Shown here piece by piece: positions 17,562 through 26,856 of a stretch of DNA of 64,000 nt. Source of the DNA: Streptomyces sulfonofaciens (GTDB taxonomy: Bacteria; Actinomycetota; Actinomycetes; Streptomycetales; Streptomycetaceae). A program made the translations under genes and the position numbers. The stretch covers positions 248,001-312,000 of the forward strand of contig NZ_BNCD01000001.1 in NCBI RefSeq assembly GCF_014656295.1. The letters run 5' to 3'. The notes beneath the pieces are model-generated. The model searched no databases, had not been told where the DNA came from, and saw only the letters and a program-made list of their open reading frames with translations. Every line of letters starts with the position of its first letter. Position 1 is the first letter of the stretch.

Positions 17562-18545
17562 TTGCCTAGTACTGCAACAAACCCGACACATCCCCACTCG
17601 CTGGCCGAACTGTGCGACGAGGGGGCACAGCTCTACGCGAGCGCACTCAGTGCCGGTCGCATCGCCCGCGTCGAGGTGGAGGCCGCACCATGCCTCCTCG
17701 ACTTCGCTTTGCTGCACCCGGATCCGGACGACGCGAACTGGCTGAGGCCCGTCCCGCCGTCCGTGGCACTCGCCCAGCGGCTGCACCCCCTGGAACGAGA
17801 GATCCTGGACAAGCGGCGCCTGTCCATCGAACTGACCGAATCTTTTGAGCCGTTTATGGCGCTGAGCGCCCAGAGCCCCGCGCCCACCCATGCGATCACC
17901 GTGCTGGAGGGCCTCGACCGCATCAACGCGGCGTTGAACCTGGCCACGGCCGAGTGCCACACGGAGATGCTGACCATCCAGCCGGGCGGCCGGCGCAGCG
18001 AGCACATACTGAATCAGGCCTTGGAACGCGACAGACCGTTGACGGCCCGGGGTGTCCGTATCCGCACCCTCTACCAGCACACGGTCCGGCACAGCCAGGG
18101 CACGATGGCCTACGTCGACCGGATGGCCGACGGCCGGGTGCAGATACGCACCCTGGAGGAGCTCATAGAGCGGCTGATCATCTGCGACGACACCGTGGCC
18201 TTCATCCCGGCGGGCGACCAGCACGACTTCGCGCTGGAGCTCCGCCACCCCGGTCTCGTCAAGTACCTGATCAAGGTCTTCGAGCAACTGTGGCGCCGCG
18301 GCGTCCCACTGCTGGAGGAAGTGCCGTACGATCCGACGCCGGACGGCATCACCGGCGTCCAGCGGACCATCGCGAAGCTCCTCGTCGAGGGGCATGTCGA
18401 CGAGGCCATCGCCCGGCGTCTCGGTATGAACGTACGTACCTGCCGGGCGCACATAGCGAAGCTCGCCGCAGCCCTCGGCAGCGGCAGCAGGGCCCAGCTC
18501 GGATACCTCATCGCACGATCGGGAATCCTGGAGACCGACCGGTGA
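17562..18545 (+). CDS. LuxR-type regulator with TrmB/PLD-like sensor domain (copy 1)
   Basis: A 327-residue regulator. About residues 1-100 form a helical region (ELCDEGAQLYASALSAGRI). Residues about 120-250 resemble the effector part of TrmB-like proteins (EMLTIQPGGR, IRTLYQHTVRH, VQIRTLEELIERLIICDD). The C-terminus is a LuxR helix-turn-helix (AIARRLGMNVRTCRAHIAKLAAALGS). There is no receiver domain, so it should sense a ligand or protein. The first possible start is TTG 17562, with only a weak G-rich leader; an alternative downstream start cannot be excluded. It is paralogous to the next gene and divergent from the DSGWG unit. Confidence 0.8.
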   Translation: MPSTATNPTHPHSLAELCDEGAQLYASALSAGRIARVEVEAAPCLLDFALLHPDPDDANWLRPVPPSVALAQRLHPLEREILDKRRLSIELTESFEPFMALSAQSPAPTHAITVLEGLDRINAALNLATAECHTEMLTIQPGGRRSEHILNQALERDRPLTARGVRIRTLYQHTVRHSQGTMAYVDRMADGRVQIRTLEELIERLIICDDTVAFIPAGDQHDFALELRHPGLVKYLIKVFEQLWRRGVPLLEEVPYDPTPDGITGVQRTIAKLLVEGHVDEAIARRLGMNVRTCRAHIAKLAAALGSGSRAQLGYLIARSGILETDR

Positions 18546-18647
18546 ACCAGGGCCGTCCGTAACGGTCGGCGGCCCGTGGGGGCCGGCGGAGCGGCCCTTG
18601 CCCACCGGCGAGGACCGGTTGGTGGATTCCCGGCAGGAGAGCGGTCT

Positions 18648-19628
18648 GTGACCCAGGAGAGCCATGTGCACGGCGTCGACGAGCAACTGTGCTCGGCGGG
18701 CATGGACCTCTACACACGCGCCCTCCAGGAGGGCCGCATCCCGCCCCGGGACGCCGACGCGGCGCCCTGCACCGTCGAGCTCGGCCTGCTCTACCCGGAC
18801 GGCGAGGGCATGCGGTGGCTGCGGCCCCTGGCTCCCTCCATCGCCCTGCCCCGGCTGCTGCACACCGTCGAGGCCGACATCGAGCGCCGCCGCCGCAGCG
18901 AGGTCGCCCTGGCCGACGCCTTCCAGCCGCTCATGGCCCTCGACGCGGAGAACGCGTTCTCGCACAGCCGAACGATGATCACCATGCTGCGCGGGATCCA
19001 GCCGATCAACGCCGCGATCAGGCAGGCCGCGATGGAGTCGTCCAAGGAGGTCCTCACCGTGCAGCCGGGCGGGACGCGCCCGCCCACCGCGCTGACCGGA
19101 GTGCTGCCCGTCGAGCAGGCGATGCTGGACCGCGGCGCCCGGATGCGCACGCTGTACCAGCACACGTCGCGCCACGCCCCGGCGGTCCTCGCCCACTACG
19201 AACAGCTCGTCGGCGACGTGGAGGTGCGCACCCTGAACGAGGTCACGGAGCGGCTGGTGATCCTGGACCGCAGGGTGGCCTTCGTACCCGCCAACACCGA
19301 CCGCACCGCCGCCCTCGTGGTCCGGCACCCGGCGCTGGTCGCCTACCTGGCCACCACCTTCGAGAGGTTATGGGACCTCGCCACCCCGATGTGGCCGCGC
19401 CCCGCCCGCCAGGTCCCGGCCGACGACGGCGTCACACCCCGCCAGCGCGCCATCGCCGCACTGCTGATCGAGGGGCTCACCGACGACAAGATCGCCCTGC
19501 GCCTGGCGATGAACGTCCGCACGGTCCGGGTCCACATCGCCAAGCTCGCCGACATCCTCGGCACCGGCAGCCGGGCCCAACTCGGCTACCGCATCGGGCA
19601 GTCGGGGATCCTGGAGCAGGACCTCTGA
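18648..19628 (+). CDS. LuxR-type regulator with TrmB/PLD-like sensor domain (copy 2, TTA codon)
   Basis: A 326-residue paralogue of the preceding regulator, with the same order of parts: LCSAGMDLYTRALQEGRI, EVLTVQPGGTRPPTAL, MRTLYQHTSRH, VEVRTLNEVTERLVILDRR and the HTH IALRLAMNVRTVRVHIAKLADIL. The GTG at 18648 has AGGAG 8 nt upstream. Codon 19368-19370 is TTA, the rare leucine codon read by the bldA tRNA, so translation should depend on development. The first paralogue has no TTA. A gap of 102 bp separates the two; they may be one transcript. Divergence between the sensor regions suggests different signals. Confidence 0.82.
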   Translation: MTQESHVHGVDEQLCSAGMDLYTRALQEGRIPPRDADAAPCTVELGLLYPDGEGMRWLRPLAPSIALPRLLHTVEADIERRRRSEVALADAFQPLMALDAENAFSHSRTMITMLRGIQPINAAIRQAAMESSKEVLTVQPGGTRPPTALTGVLPVEQAMLDRGARMRTLYQHTSRHAPAVLAHYEQLVGDVEVRTLNEVTERLVILDRRVAFVPANTDRTAALVVRHPALVAYLATTFERLWDLATPMWPRPARQVPADDGVTPRQRAIAALLIEGLTDDKIALRLAMNVRTVRVHIAKLADILGTGSRAQLGYRIGQSGILEQDL

Positions 19629-20103
19629 CACGGCGGGTGCAGTGGCAACGGGGAACGGGCGAAGAGCCGGCGCATTGCCGGCTATTCGTCGGCACGCGGG
19701 GCAGCGCCCGGATTCATGGGCACCCGGCTCGGGCGCCTGCGGCCGGACGGCGACGCGCTCTGCCGCCCCGGCCTGCCGCCCGGCACCTTCCGCACGTGCG
19801 GCGGGCGGTGTTCCGGTTGTGCTGCGGGGGTCAACGAGATGTGCCCCGGAAGAGGGCGTTCCTCCACCGCCGTGCACACCTTCCAGGTGCCCGGCCCGTC
19901 GAGCTGAAGCCGAAACCGCGACGTGGCAGGGTAGCGCCCCGCGTGGTGCGGCACCGGCCCGCCGCACACGCCCGGGGGCGGATTTACCCGCCGCACCGAC
20001 CCCCATCCGGTCACGATTGTTTTGTGCACGCTATTCACACGGATCGGTGGACGAACTCCCCTGCCCCCGGGAAAACTCTGATCGACGGACAAGGAGTGCC
20101 CCC
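19629..20103. other. intergenic region before the XRE regulator
   Basis: 475 bp with no convincing gene. The last 80 bp are AT-richer (CGATTGTTTTGTGCACGCTA) and should contain the promoter of the XRE/DUF397 pair. Confidence 0.4.
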
Positions 20104-20985
20104 GTGGGATTGCGCAGCACCATCAGCGAGCGTCAGCGACGACTTGGTTTCGAGCTGAAACATCTACGTGAACAGGCCGGGTTGAGCGCCGCGGAGGCGT
20201 CGGAGCGGATCGGGATGGGCCGCGCCCAGCTCAGCCAGATCGAAACGGCCAAGACGACCATCCTCACCGAACGGCTCAGGGCACTCTGCGACCTTTACGG
20301 ATGCACAGACAAGTCCTACGTGGATGCTCTGGTGGCCCTGTCGGAGGCCTCGGGTAAGGGCTGGTGGAGCGCGTACAAACGCTCCATGGTGACGGATGCC
20401 CTGAGCCTCGCCGAACTGGAGGCGGACGCTACGGAAGTGCGAATGCACCAGTCACTCTTCATTCCCGGGATCTTCCAGACCGCCGGCTACGCCCGGGCCA
20501 TCTTCAACAGCCCCGGCCTCGGTTTCGACAATTTCGAGGCGCCTTTGCGGTTCCGCATGGAGCGGCAGCGCATCCTCAACGGCGAGAATCCGCCACGCAT
20601 CCGTGCCGTCATCCACGAGGCCGCGCTGCGCATACGGTTCGGTGGGGCACAGGTGGTGCGCGAGCAACTCCTGCGGCTGGTCGAACTGTCCCGGTTGCCG
20701 AACGTGACGATCCAGGTCTACCCGTTCAGCGCGCAGGCGTACGCGGCGATCAGCGGTAATTTCCTGCACATCATCCCCAGCAATCCCAGGCTGGGCACCG
20801 TGGCACTGGAACAACCCATCGGCTACCAGTACCTGGGCGAGAGTTTCCACCTAGAGCGTTACAGCGCGTTGTTCGACCTGCTTACCGAGAACGCCCTTGC
20901 TCCTATCAACGTATCGTCCGCGCCCGAGGCGCATTCGGTGAAGGATTCGCTCGCTCTTATCCAACACCTGCTCTACACGTTGTAG
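20104..20985 (+). CDS. XRE-family regulator with DUF5753 domain
   Basis: A 293-residue regulator of a large Streptomyces family (WhiJ-like). The N-terminal HTH spans about residues 14-70 (ELKHLREQAGLSAAEASERI, GRAQLSQIETAK). The rest is DUF5753, with LFIPGIFQTAGYARA, RMERQRILNGENPP and IQVYPFSAQAYAAISGNF. GTG 20104 has AAGGAG 7 nt upstream. A DUF397 gene follows 10 bp downstream, the usual partner. In known pairs the small protein antagonises or modulates the DNA-binding one, often in development or antibiotic control. Confidence 0.9.
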   Translation: MGLRSTISERQRRLGFELKHLREQAGLSAAEASERIGMGRAQLSQIETAKTTILTERLRALCDLYGCTDKSYVDALVALSEASGKGWWSAYKRSMVTDALSLAELEADATEVRMHQSLFIPGIFQTAGYARAIFNSPGLGFDNFEAPLRFRMERQRILNGENPPRIRAVIHEAALRIRFGGAQVVREQLLRLVELSRLPNVTIQVYPFSAQAYAAISGNFLHIIPSNPRLGTVALEQPIGYQYLGESFHLERYSALFDLLTENALAPINVSSAPEAHSVKDSLALIQHLLYTL

Positions 20986-20995
20986 GAAGGCACAT

Positions 20996-21187
20996 ATGCC
21001 CGAACTCCACTGGCAGAAGTCGACGTTCAGCAGCGGCCCCCAGGGGGAATGCCTGAACGTCGCGGTCGCCCCTGACGGAACGATACGCCTTCGCGAAAGC
21101 GATGCCCCGCGCACCGTGCTCATCGCCACGCCGCACGGACTGGCCGCCCTCCTTGAGGACATCAAGGGCGGCACCCCGCACGGCTGA
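20996..21187 (+). CDS. DUF397 protein
   Basis: A 63-residue DUF397 protein: ELHWQKSTFSSGPQGECLNVA and RESDAPRTVLIATPHGLAALL are the family signatures. GAAGG precedes the ATG. It is the predicted partner of the XRE/DUF5753 regulator just upstream and probably cotranslated with it. It has no DNA-binding motif of its own. Confidence 0.9.
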   Translation: MPELHWQKSTFSSGPQGECLNVAVAPDGTIRLRESDAPRTVLIATPHGLAALLEDIKGGTPHG

Positions 21188-21712
21188 GGGCCCACCGGGC
21201 CCTGGAGCGTGCCGGTCGTGTCAGGACCGCGGCACACGGCGCCGCACACGCGCGGTCCCCGCGCCCCTGCCGGGCCGCCCCGGCACCCGGGGCACCCGCC
21301 GGGGGCGCGGGGACCGCGCGATCGGCCACGGCGAAGGCCAGTCCCGGCCACCAGGCAAGCGGCCCGGGCGGGGCGGGTGCCCCGGGTCCGGCACGGCCCC
21401 GGACCGCGCCGGGCCGGACCGCGCCGGGCCAGGGCCGGATCACCGGCAGACGACACGCCCGCGCCCCGACCGGGACACCCGTGCCCCATGGAGCAGCCGG
21501 GTCCCCGCGGAACCCCCCGCGCGCCACCACGCGCCCATGCCCGCACCCGCACCCGCACCCGCGCCCCGCAGAAACACCGCCGCCCCCGCCGGAGAACCGG
21601 TGACGCCGGTACGGCGGCCGGTCCGGGACCCGGACAGGGGCGGGAGCAGGAGCAGGAGCGGGAGCAAGGGTGGGCACAGCGGCTGGGCCGGATGCGGACG
21701 GGCCAGGAAAGG
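21188..21712. other. convergent intergenic region, GC-rich
   Basis: 525 bp between DUF397 and hspR with extreme GC, short simple repeats (CCCGCACCCGCACCCGCGCC, GGGAGCAGGAGCAGGAGC) and a large hairpin. No gene is supported. Confidence 0.5.
21249..21320. terminator. large bidirectional hairpin
   Basis: Perfect 19-bp inverted repeat (arm CGCGCGGTCCCCGCGCCCC) separated by 34 nt that can form further stems. It lies between convergent DUF397 and hspR genes. Confidence 0.5.
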
Positions 21713-22168
21713 TCAGTCGGCGGCCTTCTTCGGCCGCCACACGACCAGCGCACTGGTCTGCTGGACCTCCTGGTACGGCACCAGGTCCCTGCGGTACGAG
21801 GCGTGCACCGCCGCCTCCCGCTGGCGCATGGCCGCCGCGGCGCCGTCGACCGCGTCCTGGAGTTCGGCGACGCGCGCCTGGAGAGCGGCCACCTGGTTCT
21901 CCAGCTCGATGATCCGCTTGATGCCGGCGAGGTTGATGCCCTCGTCCTGCGACAACTGCTGCACCTGCCGGAGCAGTTCGATGTCGCGGGCCGAGTAGCG
22001 GCGGCCGCGGCCCGCGGTGCGGTCCGGCGAGACCAGACCCAGGCGGTCGTACTGCCGCAGCGTCTGCGGGTGCAGCCCGCTGAGCTGGGCCGCCACCGAG
22101 ATGACGTACACCGGGCTCTCTTCGGTCAGCTCGTACGGGTTCCGACCGCGTCCTCGCCGGCTGTCCAT
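21713..22168 (-). CDS. hspR: heat-shock repressor HspR
   Basis: A 151-residue MerR-family repressor of the dnaK operon and clpB. It shows the MerR helix-turn-helix (YVISVAAQLSGLHPQTLRQY, DRLGLVSPDR), the recognition wing GRGRRYSARDIELL, and a C-terminal coiled coil (VAALQARVAELQDAV). The start is ATG 22168 (MDSRRGRGRNPYEL), with upstream in-frame ATGs unlikely. It is the last gene of dnaK-grpE-dnaJ-hspR, 4 bp from dnaJ, so it is autoregulated. HspR needs DnaK as corepressor in Streptomyces, closing the feedback loop. Confidence 0.96.
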   Translation of the reverse strand: MDSRRGRGRNPYELTEESPVYVISVAAQLSGLHPQTLRQYDRLGLVSPDRTAGRGRRYSARDIELLRQVQQLSQDEGINLAGIKRIIELENQVAALQARVAELQDAVDGAAAAMRQREAAVHASYRRDLVPYQEVQQTSALVVWRPKKAAD

Positions 22169-22172
22169 AGCG

Positions 22173-23360
22173 TCAAGCTCCCTTCGCGGCCTGGAAAAGC
22201 TCCGCCCGCGGGTCCTCTCCCGCGGTGGCATCGCGATACGCCTCCAGGGCGTCACGCGCCTTGCCTGTCACGTCCTTCGGTACCACGACCTCCACGGTGA
22301 CGAGAAGGTCTCCGCGGGTGCCGTCCTGGCGGACCGCGCCCTTGCCACGAGCGCGCATCGTACGCCCGTTCGGGGTGCTCTCGGGCAGTTTCAGGGTGAC
22401 CGGAGGGCCGCCCAGGGTCGGGACCTTCACCTCGCCGCCGAGGGCGGCCTCCGAGAAGGTGACCGGCACGGTGACGGTGAGGTTGTCGCCCCTGCGGCCG
22501 AAGACCGGGTGGGCGTCGACGTGGACCACGACGTAGAGGTCCCCGGCGGGACCGCCGCGCTCGCCCGGCGTGCCCTTGCCGCGCAGCCGGATGCGCTGCC
22601 CGTCGGAGACACCCGCCGGGATGCGCACCTGCATCGTCCGCGACGACTTGGCGCGGCCCGAGCCCTTGCAGACGTCACAGGGGTCCTGGGCGATGAGGCC
22701 GCGGCCCTTGCAGTCCACGCACGGGTCGGTGAGCGAGAATCCGCCACCCCCGCCGCGGGAGACCTGCCCGGTGCCGACGCAGGTCGGGCAGACGCGGGGT
22801 GTGCCGTTCTTGTCGCCGGTGCCGGAGCACGCCTTGCAGGGGGCCTGCGAGGACATCCGCAGCGGGACCGTCGCCCCGTTGATGGCCTCCGTGAAGCTGA
22901 GGGTCACCTCGGACTCGATGTCCTGGCCGCGCCTGGGCTGCACGCGGCTGCCCGCGGTACCCGTGCCGCCGCGGTTGAAGAGACCGCCGAAGACATCGCC
23001 GAGACCGCCGCCGAAGCCGCCGGCGCCGCCCTGGGGGCCGCCGCCACCGCCGCCGAAGAGGTCGCCGAGGTCGAAGTTGAAGCTGCCGCCGCCCCCTGCT
23101 GGCCCGGGGCGGAAGCCCCCGTTGCCGAAGAGGGTGCGGGCCTCGTCGTACTCCTTGCGCTTCTTCGGGTCACCGAGCACGTCATTGGCCTCGGAGATCT
23201 CCTTGAAGCGCTCCTCCGCCCTGGCGTTGCCCTTGTTGGCGTCCGGGTGGTTCTCGCGGGCGAGCTTCCGGTACGCCTTCTTGATCTCCGCTTCGGTGGC
23301 GTCCTTGGGGACGCCGAGAACCTTGTAGTAGTCCTTCTCGATGAAGTCCTTGGTGCTCAT
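22173..23360 (-). CDS. dnaJ: chaperone DnaJ
   Basis: A 395-residue Hsp40 cochaperone. The J domain is at residues 1-75 (KDYYKVLGVPKDATEAEIKK and the HPD motif in ENHPDANKG). A long Gly-rich linker follows, then four CxxCxGxG zinc-binding repeats (CKACSGTG, CPTCVGTG, CVDCKGRG, CDVCKGSG) and the C-terminal substrate domain. The start MSTKDF at 23360 fits the family. It stimulates the DnaK ATPase. It lies in the operon between grpE and hspR. Confidence 0.96.
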   Translation of the reverse strand: MSTKDFIEKDYYKVLGVPKDATEAEIKKAYRKLARENHPDANKGNARAEERFKEISEANDVLGDPKKRKEYDEARTLFGNGGFRPGPAGGGGSFNFDLGDLFGGGGGGPQGGAGGFGGGLGDVFGGLFNRGGTGTAGSRVQPRRGQDIESEVTLSFTEAINGATVPLRMSSQAPCKACSGTGDKNGTPRVCPTCVGTGQVSRGGGGGFSLTDPCVDCKGRGLIAQDPCDVCKGSGRAKSSRTMQVRIPAGVSDGQRIRLRGKGTPGERGGPAGDLYVVVHVDAHPVFGRRGDNLTVTVPVTFSEAALGGEVKVPTLGGPPVTLKLPESTPNGRTMRARGKGAVRQDGTRGDLLVTVEVVVPKDVTGKARDALEAYRDATAGEDPRAELFQAAKGA

Positions 23361-23423
23361 TCCCGGCGTCCCTCCTCCCACTCGTGTGCCGCCCGGTGCG
23401 CGGCGGCGAGCCGGTGCGCTACG

Positions 23424-24151
23424 TCAGCCCTCGTCCGGGCCACCGCTGTCCCTGCTGTCGGCGCTCCGGCCCTCGGACGGCTCCGCGGAGCCGTCCGCCG
23501 AAGGCTCTCCCGGTTCGCCGGCCTCGTTCTTCCCGCTCTTCGCGGGCTTGTCCTGCTTGACGGTCTGCGCGCCCGGCTGGGGCTCGGCCACCGCCACCCG
23601 CGCGGGGCGGATGGTGCGCTCGCCGAACCGATACCCAGGCTGCAGAATCGCCACGCACGTGGTCTCCGTGACGTCCGGCGCATAGCTGTGCATCAGGGCC
23701 TCGTGGACCGTCGGATCGAAGGGCTCGCCCTCCTTGCCGAACTGCTGGAGGCCCATCTTGGCCGCGACCGTCTCCAGGGACTCGGCCACCGACTTGAAGC
23801 CGCCGACCAGCTCGCCGTGCTCCCGCGCGCGGCCGATGTCGTCCAGCACCGGGAGCAGCTCGGTCAGGAGGTTCGCGACGGCGATCTCCTTGACGGCGAT
23901 CCGGTCCCGCTCGACCCGGCGTCGGTAGTTCTGGAACTCGGCCTGCAACCGCTGGAGGTCGCCGGTGCGCTCGCCGAGCGCACTGCGCACCTGGTCGAGC
24001 TGGGCCCGCAGCCCCGCCGTCTCGTCCCCGGCCGGGGCCGCCGCGCCCTCCTTGGAGGACTCGGCGGCCTTCGACTCGGCGTCGTCAGGGGTGGCGCCGG
24101 AGGAGACGTCGGCGGGCTCGTGCTGCTCGTCGAAGCCCGGGGTCTCCTCCG

Positions 24152-24155
<4 letters not shown>
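23424..24155 (-). CDS. grpE: nucleotide exchange factor GrpE
   Basis: A 243-residue DnaK cochaperone that releases ADP. The central helical core ([18 protein letters not shown]) and the beta-wing ([31 protein letters not shown]) are typical. Long acidic Ser/Glu/Gly tails at both ends are normal in actinobacteria. The GTG start overlaps the dnaK stop by 4 bp (GTGA), so translation is coupled. Confidence 0.95.
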
Positions 24156-26011
<1,856 letters not shown>

Positions 26012-26029
26012 TTCGATTCCTCCAGCTTT

Positions 26030-26050
26030 ATTGAGCGGATCGGGCTCAAG
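26030..26050 (-). promoter_or_regulatory. HAIR operator 1 of dnaK
   Basis: On the minus strand CTTGAGC-N7-GCTCAAT, a close match to the HspR repeat. It overlaps the downstream edge of the putative -10 CATCCT, so bound HspR should block the promoter. Confidence 0.8.
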
Positions 26051-26077
26051 GATGCCTCACCGCGCACAGTGCGTCAA
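26049..26077 (-). promoter_or_regulatory. putative dnaK promoter
   Basis: Minus strand TTGACG (26077-26072), a 17-nt spacer and CATCCT (26054-26049), between the two HAIR elements. This is a housekeeping-type promoter. Confidence 0.55.
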
Positions 26078-26081
26078 CAGA

Positions 26082-26102
26082 GCTGAGTCGATCAGACTCA
26101 AC
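26082..26102 (-). promoter_or_regulatory. HAIR operator 2 of dnaK
   Basis: GTTGAGT-N7-ACTCAGC on the minus strand, 5 bp upstream of the putative -35 hexamer. It is 52 bp centre to centre from operator 1. Confidence 0.78.
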
Positions 26103-26104
26103 TT

Positions 26105-26683
26105 TTATACGACGCTTATGCCCAAGAGGCCGCTGACCTGGGCGTACACCTTCACCCGACCCTGCCACGACCCGCGCCACCACCTACCACGGGGAGGGCT
26201 CACCCCCGGGCGCCCCCTCGGAGGCCCCGGGCGGCTCCCCCCGGGCGGCTCCCCCCGGGCGGCCCCCCTCGGAAGAACGCGTCCGGGGATCCCTCCCCAG
26301 GCGGACGCCGCCGCCCCGCCGCCCTCCCCTGCCCTGCCGCCCGGGCGCCGGTGCCACCAGGCCAGGAAGACCGCGCAGGGCACCAGCGCCCAGGCGGCCG
26401 GGACCGGGAACGGGAACGGGAACGCGTGCCGGTGCCCGTGGAAGTACACGGCCGCGCGCCGGCGACTCCTCGAAGGCGGTCCACCGCGCCGAGCGCGCCC
26501 CGTCCGCCCGGTGCGCACCCCCGCCGCCCCGCCCGGCCGGGCCCGCCGGATCCCACCCCCGCTCCCGGGCCCCGGCCGTCCTCCGCCCCGTCCACCCCGT
26601 CCGCCCCGTCCGCGCCGCCGGGGCGCCGGGGCGCCCCGACGCCCGCCGGGCGACCGCTCCGGCAGATCGGACTCTTCAGGCAT
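26105..26683 (-). CDS. possible fragmentary membrane protein at the dnaK/helicase junction
   Basis: An open frame of 192 codons from ATG 26683. Most is Arg/Gly/Pro-rich and looks unreal, but one stretch near 26340-26455 has strict G/C third positions and encodes YFHGHRHAFPFPFPVPAAWA followed by LVPCAVFLAWWHRRP, a credible single membrane helix. It may be the remains of a real gene or the C-terminal half of a small membrane protein. There is no good ribosome site. It lies exactly where gene order appears to break relative to S. coelicolor. Confidence 0.25.
   Translation of the reverse strand: MPEESDLPERSPGGRRGAPAPRRRGRGGRGGRGGGRPGPGSGGGIRRARPGGAAGVRTGRTGRARRGGPPSRSRRRAAVYFHGHRHAFPFPFPVPAAWALVPCAVFLAWWHRRPGGRAGEGGGAAASAWGGIPGRVLPRGAARGEPPGGSRPGPPRGRPGVSPPRGRWWRGSWQGRVKVYAQVSGLLGISVV
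26222..26275. repeat. triplicate GC-rich unit upstream of the helicase
   Basis: Three head-to-tail copies of CCGGGCGGCTCCCC-like sequence in the 845-bp gap between dnaK and the helicase. The rest of the gap holds the HAIR/dnaK promoter, the questionable membrane fragment and the helicase promoter. Confidence 0.5.
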
Positions 26684-26856
26684 ACGGCCAAGCCAATCCA
26701 CTCGTACGGTACATTCCTCCCAATCCACGGCCGGTGCCGCGGCCGGGCACCCCCGGCCCGCACGGCGGCACCGCCGCGGACGCGGCGCGCGCGCCCACCC
26801 GGCCCGTACAAAAGCGTTCGCCACACATTTGCCCGAGGTGAGATCCTGGATCGCGT

